Below, piece after piece: positions 1 through 8,994 of a stretch of DNA of 11,554 bases. The notes beneath the pieces are model-generated. The model did not search any database, was not told the origin of the DNA, and worked only from the letters and a program-made list of their open reading frames with translations. The first letter of the stretch is position 1, and each line of letters begins with the position of its first letter. Made by a program: the position numbers and the translations under genes. This DNA comes from Synura sp. LO234KE (lineage: Eukaryota; Sar; Synurophyceae; Synurales; Mallomonadaceae), in assembly GCA_015143735.1 (NCBI GenBank), contig VKHC01000497.1, positions 1-11,554 of the forward strand, read 5' to 3'.

Positions 1-102
1 ACAGCTTAAGTTAAAAGTTGGTTTCCAAGTAAATTACAGTCTATATTCCAAAGGCTTGAGACTGGAATTTACCACAAGCTGGCGTTGTCTGAAATCGGAC
101 GC

Positions 103-954
103 ATGTCCAAGAAGAGATGGATCGCAGTGATGGATGATCTCCACAAGCTGTTTTTACAAGGCTACGGGGCAGGCGCTCGTGGTGAATTGGTCGGATTAAT
201 ACTACTATTAGTGGCCAAGTACCGCGTGATAACGAGCGAGAAAGGCCTTTACTTTTATGTGTCCGATGAGGTTCCACTGACGCTATATTTGGAGCACTTG
301 TTCGGTGTGGAGAGCGCGAAGAACATACGTCCGATTAACAAGAAGTCGCGGTCCGGCCGTGATGACAAGCAGGATAAGACATACGACCAATTCTTATTGT
401 CCTCCTTTATGAGCGCGACGCATTTTATCGAGTGCAGCGGAATTGCTTCCCCGTTTACTCGTGATCCCGACGATGTTCTAGAAGAACTGTACCTTCGTCG
501 TACCGGTTTAGTCATGCCCGAGAACTGGAACTGGAAGGGGGCGGATGTGTTGATCCCCGTACGCACCGTAGGTTCATCGCGGTCTGCAAGCGAGTACTCC
601 GGCATTCTCGTAGATTTCAAGAGCAGTGATGGGGATGCGAGTGATGCGGACTCGGCGACTAGGAAACGATCCAGCGCATATGTTTTCGAGGAGCAGGAGA
701 ACTTTCACGATGGCTGGAAATATGTCCGGTGTATTCGGATGTACATGCATCAAGGCGCCGATACACCCCAAGCTGCGGTTCGTCCGCCCGTTACATCGCA
801 TGTGACCGAGAGGGACTACGCGTTGGCGGCGTTTGGATTGTCTGCACAGGTTTATCCTTGTTTGGATTTTGAGGAGGAGGGTTTAGATTTGGGACGCGCA
901 GGTGCAAATATCGACATATGGAGGCACGTAAGGGAGACGTGTGATGAGGTTTAA
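103..954 (+). CDS. GxRGELV-family hypothetical protein, possible PD-(D/E)XK-like nuclease domain; N-terminus probably incomplete
   Basis: The frame from ATG 103 encodes 283 residues. It is also open upstream to codon 10, after an in-frame TAA at 7-9. The upstream reading looks protein-like, so the gene probably starts outside the window, with an intron or break near base 9. Residues 24-30 read GARGELV, followed by a hydrophobic helix-like stretch (LILLLVA). A VPLTLYLEHLFG block and a central block with ATHFIE follow. Next come GADVLIPV (D148) and, after a variable loop, ILVDFKSS (D171, K173). I recognise this order from a family common in fungal genomes: GxRGELV, then a FxHF-like motif, then GxDxxIPV, then a hydrophobic strand ending in [D/Q]xK. 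The D...(D/E/Q)xK spacing resembles the PD-(D/E)XK nuclease core, but activity is inferred. The family's function is unknown to me; some such proteins are effector- or transposon-associated. The base composition appears more GC-rich than the spacer that follows. Family assignment is from memory. Confidence 0.7.
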   Translation: MSKKRWIAVMDDLHKLFLQGYGAGARGELVGLILLLVAKYRVITSEKGLYFYVSDEVPLTLYLEHLFGVESAKNIRPINKKSRSGRDDKQDKTYDQFLLSSFMSATHFIECSGIASPFTRDPDDVLEELYLRRTGLVMPENWNWKGADVLIPVRTVGSSRSASEYSGILVDFKSSDGDASDADSATRKRSSAYVFEEQENFHDGWKYVRCIRMYMHQGADTPQAAVRPPVTSHVTERDYALAAFGLSAQVYPCLDFEEEGLDLGRAGANIDIWRHVRETCDEV

Positions 955-1012
955 CGAGCGGCAGGAAGATGAGAACAGCGTACCCCAGTTGATATGGAGG
1001 GACGTAAGGGAG
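916..1012 (+). repeat. Short direct duplication at the 3' end of the GxRGELV gene
   Basis: Positions 916-936 and 992-1012 match at 20 of 21 bases (ATATGGAGG, then C or G, then ACGTAAGGGAG), with a 76-bp offset. Both copies can encode I-W-R-x-V-R-E, but 76 is not a multiple of three. The first copy is in the main frame, ending at TAA 952-954. The second is in the +1 frame, open from ATG 944 to TAG 1043-1045. The gene's C-terminus may therefore have been altered by duplication or frameshift. Confidence 0.6.
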
Positions 1013-1045
1013 CAATCTGAAGCTTGGACGAGCGAGTGCATGTAG

Positions 1046-1574
1046 GACTGGATATTTTTTAAGTACTCGAGGAAATTCTCTTACTCTAATATAATGACTT
1101 TTTATATTCTCACGTGTGATTGGGAATGATTCCGATTAATATTCTCGGGCACCAACAACCGTATGTAGGCAACAACTACAATATAATTTGCATTTCGTTT
1201 TACCGCGTTCTTACCATGCTAACAAAGTTCTCTTGCACTTCTATGAGAAACAGAGAGCTCGCTGCGCTCCTCTACGAATTGAACTATGGCAATTAGGAAG
1301 GGTTCTTTCTTCCGCATCTGTGGAAGGCAATAATATTTCTTCGTCCTCACCGACTGGCGGTGGTGGACATTCTGGGCGGATTCTTACAGAACGACAACAT
1401 CCTCCGTGGTGCACCAAAATGGTCAATTCAAATCTAAAATAATATTCCATATGCGGTGGTGAGGTCACAATCCACGGAAATCCTCTGCAGGAATCCAAAT
1501 AAAGAAATATCTGGACTACAACTATAGTTTTCGTGGTGGTCAAGAATCTAAGTAATACAACCATATTTGCTTGC
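1046..1574. other. No gene recognised
   Basis: AT-rich spacer. Two overlapping open frames of 84 codons (1188-1442, +) and 107 codons (1241-1564, -) are present. Neither has a recognisable motif, and both lengths are near what chance gives at this base composition. The plus frame contains a Ser run followed by Gly (SSSSPTGGGG), which reflects local low complexity. Confidence 0.4.
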
Positions 1575-1608
1575 TTTCACGTGCGTTAAAGATACTTTTC
1601 ACGTGCGT
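1575..1608. repeat. Duplicated TTTCACGTGCGT boxes (CACGTG core)
   Basis: TTTCACGTGCGT occurs at 1575-1586 and again at 1597-1608, 22 bp apart. Each copy contains the palindrome CACGTG, a G-box/E-box core bound by bZIP or bHLH factors in many eukaryotes. A small inverted repeat, AAAGATAC (1588-1595) with GTATCTTT (1618-1625), frames the second copy. No intact gene follows on either strand, so a regulatory role is not supported by context. Confidence 0.5.
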
Positions 1609-1736
1609 AAACAAAAGGTATCTTTTCGAGGTGTCTGCGCTTGTGGTAAATGAACGTGGTCAAAATTGTAAAGTTGACTTGCTGGATGTTTTTTCTACAG
1701 CATATGGAGGATATATTGCGCCTGTGTGACAATCTA

Positions 1737-1780
1737 CCGCGGTACGCGCCGCCGCTGTAGCTTCTGACTGCGTACCGCGG
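1737..1780. repeat. Perfect 11-bp GC-rich inverted repeat
   Basis: CCGCGGTACGC at 1737-1747 is the exact reverse complement of GCGTACCGCGG at 1770-1780, with a 22-base loop. The loop contains CCGCTGTAGC (1752-1761), the reverse complement of part of the CCGCTACAGCGG boxes near 3.1 kb. It stands out from AT-rich surroundings. It could be a hairpin or part of a transposable-element terminus. No target-site duplication was identified. Confidence 0.6.
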
Positions 1781-1919
1781 CACCACTTTAGTGGAATGGT
1801 GTTGCAATAGACCGTATTTGGAAGTTCAAACGTTCTTAGTATTGTTAGGCAGATAGAAATATCAGTAATATAAAGCGTTCTACGATCCCTCCCAACAGCA
1901 GTTCAGAAGTTAGAGAGAC

Positions 1920-1977
1920 AAATATACAAAGCATTAACGAATTCTGGTAAATATACAAAGCGATAATGAATTCTTAA
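1920..1977 (+). repeat. Imperfect 29-bp tandem duplication
   Basis: AAATATACAAAGC starts at 1920 and again at 1949. The following bases are also similar (ATTAACGAATTCT in the first copy, GATAATGAATTCT in the second), giving two units of about 29 bp. Confidence 0.55.
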
Positions 1978-1991
1978 TAAATTTAGTGTCT

Positions 1992-2937
1992 ATGAATCCC
2001 GAAACTCCACCAAAAGAGTTCAGAAGAAAAAATAGGAACGTATAGGAGAGTACTGAGAAAAGGGAATAATGAATGTGAGGTAATCTTTCAACATGTTGTG
2101 GAAGCTGATGAAAAGAAAAGAAGAGAAGAGCAATAATGAATAGAAATTGAAATCGATGACGAATCAGTCAGTCCTCTTCGCTCTAATGAATAATACGATG
2201 GAGGTACTTTTTTTGTTCGTGGATTAATTCGTCATCAGAACTCAGGACTTTGTGCACGAAATAAATACGTCTGCAGGTAGTGAATTAATTGTTACTATAG
2301 AATCGTTAGTAATGTCCAACCGAAGTAAACAATTATTCGATAATTTTGATACATGCCAAGTATTCAATCCCTTGGATAAAATTTCAACAGTGAGAAGCAT
2401 ATTGAGGATGTAAACGATGATGATGTGAATATGGAATCATTAGTACCCCAGACAACTACATTTTTTCTCACGATTTGAACTATAATCGTGTAGATGCTAA
2501 ATATATCAACATGACAACAGCATGTCAAGAAGCTTTTGTTGTTACCTGCCTCTATAAAGTTGTTAAGGGTTGGATAGATGCCACGGATGGATCCAGAACT
2601 ATTAGCCGTGAAAGAGTTGAAGCGGACTTGGAGAAACTTTATTCAGAAGCATATCAATACTCAGATGAAAGCGATGAGGGGCTCGGTTAGAGTAAGTTTA
2701 TCAAGTGGGAGAGGACTGTCATGTTTAAAAAATCGGGAATCGCTGCTGCATCTGAACTCATGGTGCACGATAGTTTGGTGGGTAGTTTCGTGGCATCGGC
2801 GTCATAGAAGACATTTGGACAAGGAGGCGATGCTAGTGGTGGCGCCATTTCAGGGGGTGAGAAGTATTGCGGGTTGTTGGGTGCTGCTGAAAGAGGATTT
2901 TTTCACGTCATGTGGGCGGCATGGAGGCAATTTCTGA
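1992..2937 (+). pseudogene. Possible decayed coding region, family unknown
   Basis: Successive plus-strand open segments follow one another with frame changes. The first runs from ATG 1992 to TAG 2043. The next is 2044-2133, with a basic and acidic, charged composition. Then come 2228-2410 (61 codons), a short segment after 2404 that begins EDVNDDDVNMESL, 2424-2687 (88 codons, containing acidic YSDESDEG near its end), and 2578-2937 (119 codons from an ATG). The composition of several segments looks protein-like, and the handovers suggest a gene broken by indels. No known domain was recognised. Each segment alone could arise by chance, so this is a weak call. A transposon-derived gene is the most plausible source. 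Confidence 0.2.
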
Positions 2938-3064
2938 CGGGTAGCCGAAGATCATGCCTTTTGTTAGGTAGTCGTAACAACGGAATAACTAGTGACAATT
3001 TCCTAATCATTGTAATATTCACGCGCTTTCTGTAGTATTCAATGCACGCCACTGCTGTATAGAG

Positions 3065-3153
3065 GAACCACTATAGCCACCGCTACAGCGGAACCGCTGA
3101 CAGTGGTTCTCTTTTGTACGTATGTACACTAGCAATAGGAGCCGCTACAGCGG
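3065..3153. repeat. Nested hairpin plus two CCGCTACAGCGG palindromes
   Basis: GAACCACT (3065-3072) pairs with AGTGGTTC (3102-3109). Between them lies CCGCTACAGCGG (3080-3091), itself five-base arms around AC. An identical CCGCTACAGCGG lies at 3142-3153, 62 bp on. Another CCGCT occurs at 3094-3098. CAGTGGTTCTC at 3101-3111 resembles terminal inverted repeats of hAT transposons, whose subterminal regions often carry short repeated palindromes. That makes a remnant or non-autonomous DNA element possible, but no complete element boundary or target duplication was found. Confidence 0.55.
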
Positions 3154-4169
3154 ATAGAGAATTGTTACACCCATATATGTAGTGGATGAGCAGCTTTCAT
3201 AGCTTAGTTGTAAACATTTAGCATCCATTTGAAAATATCCCCTTATTTATCAAAGCTGGGAGTTAAGACTCCTATGCTGTCCCGTTGAAGGTATTTTATA
3301 TCAAGGACTATCAAATTATCTTGCTAGTCTATTAGAAAAGTTAACGTTTGCTAAGCTGCAAATTTCTACGATGGTATCGTTTTCCGGGAATGGACTAGTG
3401 GCTCATCTCGCAGTTTCCAAAGCAGTATCGTCTCCCCCTGTCAAAATATTGTAGAGGGGTATATACTCCATAGAGTATTGACTAGTTTCTACTCAACATC
3501 ATTCATGGTTACTTCAATATCACGAACACGATCACTACAAAATGGTATCGGAATAAGGGAGTCGAAGCGGAGGGTGGTGTGCTTTTTTAAATTATAAATT
3601 TAGTGGTCAAGCTTTAAACAATAAAATTTATCTATTTTTCAGGTAAAATGCAATTTAGCACTTCAGTCAACTAAATTTATTGTGATATTCCTCTATAGTT
3701 CTGGTTTCAAATATCCATATTTTTTTCTAGAGATATACGTCATCACATATAGGTTAAACGGATTCTCTGACCAGACCGTCCTTCTCGCTGATATCTTCCA
3801 ATCTTCATGGGACCGCGACGTCACACTGAAACCAACTCTCGCCTGTGCTTACACGTACCTGACCCGACGTTACTCTGGTCTCGTCGGACTTCTCCGGCCA
3901 CCGGCTCCAGCAATGTATGCACAGCTCCATATCTCTACTACCATGAGCTGTTTCATAAAGTGCTACCCCAAGCTTGGCGATAATCACTTCCTCCTCTTCC
4001 TAGAAACATCAGCAACTTTAGATTATACTGACAAGGAGCAAAACTTTTACAATATGGCTACTTTTCTATGAACATGCAACAACCTTTTAGGCAGTGCTTT
4101 CAATAGGCATATTTGATTTATTACGAATAAGTTTTATACGAATCAAAGGCGCACATGCGGTTGTTTGTT
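3154..4169. other. No gene recognised
   Basis: Mostly AT-rich spacer, with a more GC-rich patch at about 3770-3980. A 129-codon plus frame (3682-4071) lacks an ATG start and any recognisable domain. A small perfect inverted repeat, ATACTC/GAGTAT, lies at 3463-3478. Nothing else could be supported. Confidence 0.4.
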
Positions 4170-4830
4170 CTAAGCGAGAAATAAATATATAGCCGGGGAA
4201 ATGGCATTGGTTAGGATTCCATATTCACGGATTGCACGTAGGTGAGGCGAAGTAAGCCGGTGGTTTCGCAGCTGCGGGGGTAGTTCATCTTGATCAGCAT
4301 ATGCTTTGAGCGCTAAAACTTGACACCATTGTTGAGCATAAATATTGACGAGACGGTATCTTGACGGACGGTGGAGATCGAGCGTGACTAGTGCGCTCAT
4401 GAAGTCATAGTAGGCGACAGCATCAGCAAACGCGTTAATATCTGCTTCTACTCGCTACGACCCTAGCGAGATGCAAACCATGACTGGCGTCGATCAGAGA
4501 AGGGTGATGTCAGTTGTTCTACATACTAGAGGACAATACTTGCAGTTCCAGCAAGTTTCAGCATTGTATATCTGATTTGATAGGGTGAGTACTTTTGGAC
4601 GGGGGTGTACTAAGATACATGCGGGACACGTAAAATGACATTTACATATTAGCGTTCACTAAGATGGAGTCATCGGTGTGATCAAGGCACGTAAAGCGGC
4701 GGACATAAGAAGCTTCTCCCGGTAAGCCTTTGCTGGGTGTAATGGAAGAGTCTGGATATAGAATCGTCACTAGGATCGTCAGCGTTCCTGGCGGAAAGAC
4801 TGAGTGACTCAGCGTTGAAAATCTCTGGAT
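4170..4830 (-). pseudogene. Possible decayed gene with a cysteine-rich, zinc-binding-like segment
   Basis: On the minus strand, a 62-codon open segment (4830-4645) overlaps a second frame that runs from 4655 to a TAG at 4170. That second frame has only two internal stops in about 160 codons: TGA 4496-4494 and TAG 4457-4455. Its first 53 codons contain eight cysteines in two clusters, CKCHFTCPAC and CWNCKYCPLVC. The pattern is CxC-x3-CxxC, then 21 residues, then CxxCxxC-x3-C, which looks like a metal-binding module. The last part (from ATG 4400, 76 codons) has no recognised motif. I read the whole as a frameshifted, nonsense-broken relic, perhaps transposon-derived. The family is not identified. 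Confidence 0.25.
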
Positions 4831-5194
4831 TTATTTGGAACCCAAACCGTTCTGTGAGAACGGTATCTGTGCTAGGCAGGTAATGAGCTTACACTTCTAC
4901 TGTACTGCAAATAAGGGAGTACAGGCTAATAGCCTTTGTCTCCACATGCATATCCACCATGAAGCGGTGACACTTCAGATTCCATGTAAAGCGTTAGATG
5001 GTATAGTATTTCAACTTTGTTGTGTTATATCACTTGAAATCCCTTCAAATAGTTTCCAAATCTACTCAATCATATTAATACACTTTTCTACCATCCAGAT
5101 CATCCTTTCATAGCAGCGTGTTGCAAATTCACGTTTTATGCACGTTTTGTACCAAAGTAGGTTTCTACCAATTCTTTGGTTTCACTCGAACGGG
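4831..5194. other. No gene recognised; may contain the tail of a decayed repeat copy
   Basis: A 92-codon plus frame (4835-5113) lacks an ATG start and motifs. From about 5125, CAAATTCACGTTTT and the following bases weakly resemble the tail of the 175-bp repeat just downstream, suggesting an older, degenerate unit on this side. Confidence 0.3.
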
Positions 5195-5550
5195 CAAATC
5201 TCAGCGACCAATCCTCTTCCTTCCACTCACGATAGCTTATTTCATGCGTCTCACATAGGGCTACATTTGTATACATCGATTTCAGTATAACTCGACATTT
5301 GGACAACCTTATGTTCCAAATACAACGTGTAATACTATACCCAAACATGCATCTTCGGAACCCTCACGTGCAAATCTCAACGACCAATCCTCTACCTACC
5401 ACTCACGATAGCTTATTTTATGCGTCTCACATAAGACTACATTTGTATAAATCGATTTTGGTATAACTCGATATTTGGACAACGTTATTGTCCAAATACA
5501 ACGTTTGGTACAAACAAAAGTGCATTTTGGACACCCTCACGTGCAAATCA
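5195..5550. repeat. Tandem repeat, unit ~173-176 bp, two copies and a trace of a third
   Basis: CAAATCTCAGCGACCAATCC (5195) recurs as CAAATCTCAACGACCAATCC (5371), a spacing of 176 bp. The first ~134 bases of the two units differ at 13 positions (about 90% identity); the unit tails diverge more. A third start, CAAATC preceded by the same CCTCACGTG, occurs at 5544 but similarity then stops. Each unit has GATAGCTTATTT, ATGCGTCTCACATA and a TTTGGACAA hairpin. It could be a short satellite or minisatellite array, or a duplicated transposon segment. No open frame is shared in phase, because 176 is not a multiple of three. Confidence 0.85.
5472..5498. repeat. Perfect 11-bp hairpin inside the second repeat unit
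   Basis: TATTTGGACAA (5472-5482) and TTGTCCAAATA (5488-5498) are exact reverse complements around the loop CGTTA. The first unit has an imperfect version near 5296-5322 (ATTTGGACAA CCTTA TGTTCCAAAT). Confidence 0.8.
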
Positions 5551-5865
5551 TTGATTTCATGTTGAGTAAGTGGATCAAGATTCTTGTACAAAATTTGAAT
5601 AGGATAATACAACCGCGTCAAGCCATAGTCAGATCTGGCTTGAGCTCTAGTACTATCTAATGTATTACTCGCATGTCCAGAAGACAAATTGGGTGAAAAT
5701 TTAGAGTGATGGTAAGCTTTTTATTCGCCAGCTTCTGTGGGTACGAGATAATATCAGCCGACGCTGTGTACTTCAGAGTTATAAAGTCAATCTGGAGATG
5801 ATGCTTAACAAATGCAGAAGACTGGGATAGCGAAGTTGGTACCACAGCAGCCGTCAATTTCCCAG
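5551..5865. other. No gene recognised
   Basis: A minus-strand open segment (5657-5857, 66 codons, no ATG) lies just downstream, by transcription direction, of the minus-strand relic at 5866-6624, in a different frame. It could be a frameshifted continuation of that relic or chance. No motif was identified. Confidence 0.3.
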
Positions 5866-6624
5866 TTATGCAACTTTAAAAAGGACCAAACAGACTTCTG
5901 GTCTTCCGCAAATATTGAGCTGTGAGATGACAGTCAAGCGAATTTCTTGAGCTCGACGACGCCGGTAAGTTCTAGGGTAAACAATATTCAATGCCAGCTG
6001 TTGTGCAGCAGTTGCAGAACATAAAAGTAACCCAACAACAATGGCGTCATTTGACGTTGCTAAGATTACGGAATTCCGTCGCAGCTCCAATATCTGAGTA
6101 ACATTATCGACCACATTAGGCAGCGACAGCAAATGATTCATGGAATTCAAAGCAACGAAGCAAGGAAGGCCGAGAAGAGTGGAGCCGGAATGCGTTACCG
6201 GGGCACCGATACCAGAAAGTGCGCAGTCGTTCAAAGGGGAATCGATAGTCTAAGCAGCCTGTACTTCCTGGACAAAGGGTGCAATAATGGTCGACCAAGC
6301 TAAGCCTATGTAGTAAAATGGGTTGATTTTTGGAGAGGTCTAATTTCGATGACATTGTACATGCACAACATGGCGCAAGAAGACAGTTCCAGGCTGTACA
6401 AATGTTCCTAATCTTGGAGTTAGTTGGGAAACTTGTCCGAGGATGTTTCGTTCTATTTCAATTGCGACGCTCAATTGTTTCAACCTTATTATAATTCTTC
6501 GTCTGAATAGCATAATTTTGAGTTGGTTATAGTTTCTTCTTGTCCCCCTCATTGCCAGAACACAAACGTTGAACCGATTTGCGATGCGTTTCCCGACAAC
6601 TAGAAGTTGGTCATCATGATCATC
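5866..6624 (-). pseudogene. Near-open minus-strand frame broken by two TAG codons
   Basis: One minus-strand reading frame runs from just after a TGA (6627-6625) to TAA 5868-5866, 253 codons in all. It is interrupted only by TAG at 6342-6340 and TAG at 6252-6250, where about a dozen stops would be expected at this base composition. It begins with an acidic DDHDDQ stretch. A basic region follows the ATG at 6552 (RGTRRN, FRRRIIIRLK), and a hydrophobic region lies near its end (AIVVGLLLCSATAAQQ). No family was recognised. A nonsense-broken gene is the favoured reading; a chance low-stop frame cannot be excluded. Confidence 0.25.
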
Positions 6625-8990
6625 TCAGCAGTGGTCGTCTCTTTCGGCTTCATCAGATTCTAATCCAAATGTGTGTTACAGCAGCGATCGTCTGGTGACA
6701 CTTTCAAAAAAGGTATTTCAGCCATATTGCCTTTATTCTGCTTGTTAGTCAAGCGAAATTTAGAGCGGCGCCCTTGTTTCACGATCTAACAACTCATTTG
6801 TTAACGGAGTGCTCTGCTGAACAGTCAAATCCAAATCCGCAATATCCAATTTTATTAGAATTTAAACACGGTCTCCCAGTCGGTTTAGATCTGAAATTCG
6901 GACCAACAGCCAAATGAGCTTTGGCATCGTCAGGTCCACAACCTTGATCTGATAGTGCCATTCGATTTTTTCCTGACCTGGAGCTCAGTAGCTAGCTTTA
7001 CAGCTTGGCACCATCCATTACTGCTTTTTGGCGATGTCCTCAAACCAGGTTATCACCATATCGTCATCGACGGGTGGCTTGGGAAGAATGATGCTGCAAA
7101 ACCTCCTGCTTAACTGGTTTGAGCCCGTCTGGAAATCACCGCTTTGCTTTTAGGCAGGAGGTGCTGCTCCAAATTCGCCAAGTGCTGTTACATATATTTT
7201 GAATTCCATTCCGTAAATATTTTTCTTTTAATTTGCTCGTCGTAGCGAAATGAATGTCTTGCAAGCAGCTGCCACACAGTAATGTGACTCCATGACCATG
7301 AGAGCAGATCTGTTCCTCAATAAGTAGATTGATATTAATGAAGCCTTGCGCGTTCCTTGCCGATGTAAAGCTGATGCAGGCAGTGACTTTTTTGTCATCA
7401 CAGGTACTGATATTGAGCAAAGAATGCGCGTAAAACGTTTTCGCTTATCACTGTTCCAACCATTTGGAAACCTTCATAAGCCCACTTTTCGACAAGCCAC
7501 ATTATTGGGATATATTTTATTCCCAATATAGCAATTACATACATATTCCTCGTAGCTCTAGCATCACAATTTTTTATGTTAAGCCAGAGTTTACAGAATT
7601 TATTTCAAAAATAATGCTTAGTATAGAATCGGCCTTGTTCGTGGCGACCACTAAAATTCTTATATACAAATAGCGTATTTCCAAATAATTAATTTTAATA
7701 GCAGTAAAAATAATTGAATATCAAACCTTGTATGATGAAATCATCCCAAAAACATTTTTACAAGTTCGCTCTTGTTTGGCAAATTTCCGGGATGCAAATA
7801 CGAAAGACTTTTCGTACCCAAATAGCGTTTTTCATTATCGACGTTTCGTGTGTCGATCCAATATTTGTCTGGAGTCTGTTTACCGGGTGCGTCCACTAAC
7901 AAGATTATACGACCGCACAGGAGGAAGATCCGGGTGAGTGCATCACCTCGTCGCAGTAACTGCTTTGCTTTTCTCCTCTATCTGTGGTTTCCTCTACCGG
8001 GGGTAGCTGATAGTCTGATAGGTGCACCTTTTGCCAACTTAATCAATCCATCAATTACATTTTACACAAAAATAATAACTTTCTCCAGATTATTCAGTGC
8101 TTTACGAAAGGCATCTGTAGAAATAAAAGTGTACAAAACGTCACCAGAGCGTCAAGATTTTGCACAACCGGATTCACCACGGTGCTTCAACGACTACGAG
8201 AAAAAATATTAATCATCCATCTTAGGCTCATCTTTACTACGGATACAACATTGAGCAACCGTTTATCGCTTCCATAGTCATTTTTGTTTAATACTTAAAA
8301 GCAAATATTAAGCAACAATCTAATTCTTGACCTGGATCTCTCCACTCCGTCGCGGGACTTGCCAGCTGGTTCATGTGGAGTTGCTAGTTTAGGCAGTGAG
8401 GGGGATGCTGTACAGTTTCTGCCCTATATAATTGGTCTGTTTTTATTGGTCGTACCACTCCTGTCGTAAACTAACTACAGCATTTTCCGGTAAGATCTTG
8501 TTCTTGATGAATTTGTATGGCACAACTAATCCACGTTCATGCTGATTGAGAGGGCGGTGTGTTAAAAAATCAATGTGGTAAAAGAAGTTAGTGTCATTTG
8601 TTATGGCAAATATTGGAGATGCGAAATGAGAAAAAAGTACCAGGGAAGTAAGGAGTAAATTACAATTATTACTAATTAATATGCAGTAAATGTTTATTTC
8701 GCGAACGATTCTGAACTTCAACGTATCAATATCGCGCATAACACTCAGAGGGCTAAATTTCTTTGGAATTTTAGATAACTTATCTGCTTGTGAACTTCAC
8801 TAAATTTGGTCAACAATCCGGTGCGTCCTTCCGCCTCAGGAAAATACTTTTATTTAAAACCTCGACGAATGCAATCTTCTCTGTGGTGTGCTTCACCTCG
8901 ATTCATCTGGATGATTCACAACAGATTTTTAACTGGATGGGTCGCGCTCCTCTTCTCATACCAGCCAATGGTGGTGGGTGATATTGGTCC
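6625..8990. other. Long spacer without a supported gene
   Basis: Several open frames of about 60-120 codons occur here on both strands: 7136-7420 (-), 7728-7937 (+), 7850-8212 (+) and 8443-8739 (-). The last starts at an ATG (8739) and has a hydrophobic stretch. None shows a recognisable domain, and most lack an ATG. At 7932 a GTGAGT, with TTTCTCCAG further on near 8080, would allow an intron in the 7728-8212 frames, but this is speculative. A small inverted repeat, TATTGGGA/TCCCAATA, lies at 7503-7528. Confidence 0.4.
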
Positions 8991-8994
8991 AAGG

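Noticed and set aside
255-620. 121-codon open frame on the minus strand
   Set aside because: It is antisense to the GxRGELV gene and has no recognisable motif.
1330-1390. Similarity between the SSSSPTGGGG reading here and a Ser-Gly-rich minus-strand reading at about 8990-9060
   Set aside because: Both are low-complexity stretches; the nucleotide similarity outside them is too weak to claim a shared element.
3439-3560. Possible short LTR (TGTCAAAATATTG ... ACTACA) followed by a TGGTATCGG primer-binding-like site
   Set aside because: There is no second LTR copy in the window, no gag or pol coding follows, and the tRNA match is only about eight bases.
3682-4071. 129-codon plus frame
   Set aside because: It starts at a GTG, has no motif, and its length is close to the longest expected by chance in ~11.5 kb of six-frame AT-rich sequence.
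5866-6624. TAG codon reassignment or programmed readthrough explaining the interrupted frame
   Set aside because: The window gives no independent sign of a non-standard code, and the frame itself has no recognised homologue. A pseudogene or chance is simpler.
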